From: Cryobacterium arcticum
Lineage (GTDB): Bacteria > Actinomycetota > Actinomycetes > Actinomycetales > Microbacteriaceae
Reading direction: 5' to 3'
DNA: 64,000 nucleotides
NCBI RefSeq assembly: GCF_003185895.1
Contig: NZ_QHLY01000012.1
Span: forward strand, 1,364,001-1,428,000
A program made the translations under genes and the position numbers. How positions within the stretch are numbered: position 1 is the first letter of the stretch; each line of letters begins with the position of its first letter. This document shows, piece by piece, positions 63,445-64,000 of the stretch. The notes below the pieces were generated by a model. The model did no database searches. It was not told the DNA's origin and was given only the letters and a program-made list of their open reading frames with translations.

Positions 63445-64000
63445 CTATCGCCAGCCGAGTCCAGGGGCCACGTATCGGAGAACCGAGTCGAGCAACTGCG
63501 TGTTGAAGTCCACGCCGAGCTGGTTGGGCACCGTGATGTGCACGGTGTCGGCGGCCTGCACCGCGGCATCCTGGGCCAGCTGCTCGATGAGCACATCGGG
63601 TTCGCCGATGTAGCTCTTGCCGAACCGGGCCAGGCCGCCGTCGAGGTGGCCCACCTGGTCGCGGTTGTCGGCCTGGGCACGCAGGCCGAAGAAGCGACGA
63701 TCCTGGTCGGTCACGAGCGGCAGGATGCTGCGGCTCACCGCCACCCGCGGCGTGCCGGGGTGGCCGGCGTCGGCCCAGGCCTGCCGGAAGATGGCGATCT
63801 GTTCTGCCTGCAAATCACCGAAGTCGGCGCCCGTGTCTTCGGTGAGCAGGGTCGAGCTCATCAGGTTCATGCCCTGCTCGCCGGTCCACTTGGCGGTGGC
63901 GCGGGTGCCGGAGCCCCACCAGATGCGCTCGGAGAGGCCGGGCGACTGCGGCTGGATGGCGAGCCGCCCGGTGTGGCCGGTGAGCTGCGGGTTCGCGTTG
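63445..64000 (-). CDS. LLM class flavin-dependent oxidoreductase, C-terminal part (5' end outside window)
   Basis: The C-terminal ~185 residues of a luciferase-like monooxygenase. The reading frame continues to the window edge (GLSERIWWGSGTRATAKWTGEQGMNLMSS at the visible upstream end), so the start lies beyond 64000. The Met at 63870 is internal. QAEQIAIFRQAWADAGH, RVAVSRSILPLV and FGKSYIGEPDVLIEQLAQD are typical of this family, which uses FMN or F420 to oxidise alkanals, sulfonates or other compounds. It is followed closely by the SRPBCC gene. Confidence 0.88.
   Translation of the reverse strand, partial: NANPQLTGHTGRLAIQPQSPGLSERIWWGSGTRATAKWTGEQGMNLMSSTLLTEDTGADFGDLQAEQIAIFRQAWADAGHPGTPRVAVSRSILPLVTDQDRRFFGLRAQADNRDQVGHLDGGLARFGKSYIGEPDVLIEQLAQDAAVQAADTVHITVPNQLGVDFNTQLLDSVLRYVAPGLGWR

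Overview
This is a high-GC, gene-dense actinobacterial chromosome segment. Gene content points to the family Microbacteriaceae, with Cryobacterium or a close relative as my best guess: a DUF222/13E12 HNH protein, a fru operon that also carries ptsI and ptsH, Pr6Pr and GAP-family membrane proteins, and many -10-like hexamers placed six bases before start codons. The genus is inference. I saw no rRNA, tRNA, integrase or IS transposase. Most of the window looks like ordinary chromosome.

Layout. 1-9 kb: the end of a SulP transporter, an M18 aminopeptidase, two small enzymes, a RecQ helicase fused to a phosphoribosyltransferase-like domain, a divergent ADP-ribosylglycohydrolase homologue, and a three-gene polar amino acid (probably cystine) ABC transporter. 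9-19 kb: oleate hydratase with its TetR regulator, whose N-terminus is a pentapeptide repeat encoded by a 15-bp tandem array; a Pr6Pr protein; a fragmentary dead tyrosine-phosphatase homologue; an S1C protease; and SbcC/SbcD. 19.1-20.7 kb: the most unusual stretch. A nuclease-domain gene broken by a 4-bp duplication lies between one inverted copy and four direct copies of a 62-bp element. The direct copies are separated by 49-53 bp unrelated spacers. 20.7-26.8 kb: a complete fructose PTS operon (fruR-fruK-fruA-ptsI-ptsH).

26.9-46.2 kb: an MFS exporter/TspO-like pair with a divergent MarR gene, CYTH-CHAD protein, HAD phosphatase, 13E12 HNH protein, lipoprotein, oligopeptidase B, a GGDEF-EAL membrane protein, a SNF2-family helicase, and a reductase/MarR pair followed by an A1S_2505-type protein. 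46.2-64 kb: a large RecB-like nuclease/SF1 helicase fusion, a DEDDh exonuclease with BRCT-like tail, DUF4097 and MOSC proteins, a DarT-like ADP-ribosyltransferase without a recognisable DarG, cupin, GAP and META-domain proteins, a cell-wall lytic protein, a quinone oxidoreductase, a TPR-GGDEF protein, and the start of an LLM flavin oxidoreductase cluster cut by the window end.

Functional themes. Carbon uptake is represented by the fructose PTS, which brings its own general PTS proteins. DNA repair and processing is heavily represented (RecQ, SbcCD, SNF2 helicase, RecB-like/SF1 fusion, DEDDh exonuclease). Two genes act in cyclic-di-GMP metabolism. Several loci pair a regulator with a divergent or adjacent target (TetR/ohyA, two MarR systems). 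The candidates for something undescribed are the 62-bp structured repeat array around the broken nuclease gene, the repeat-tailed TetR regulator, and the DarT-like gene with an unknown downstream partner.
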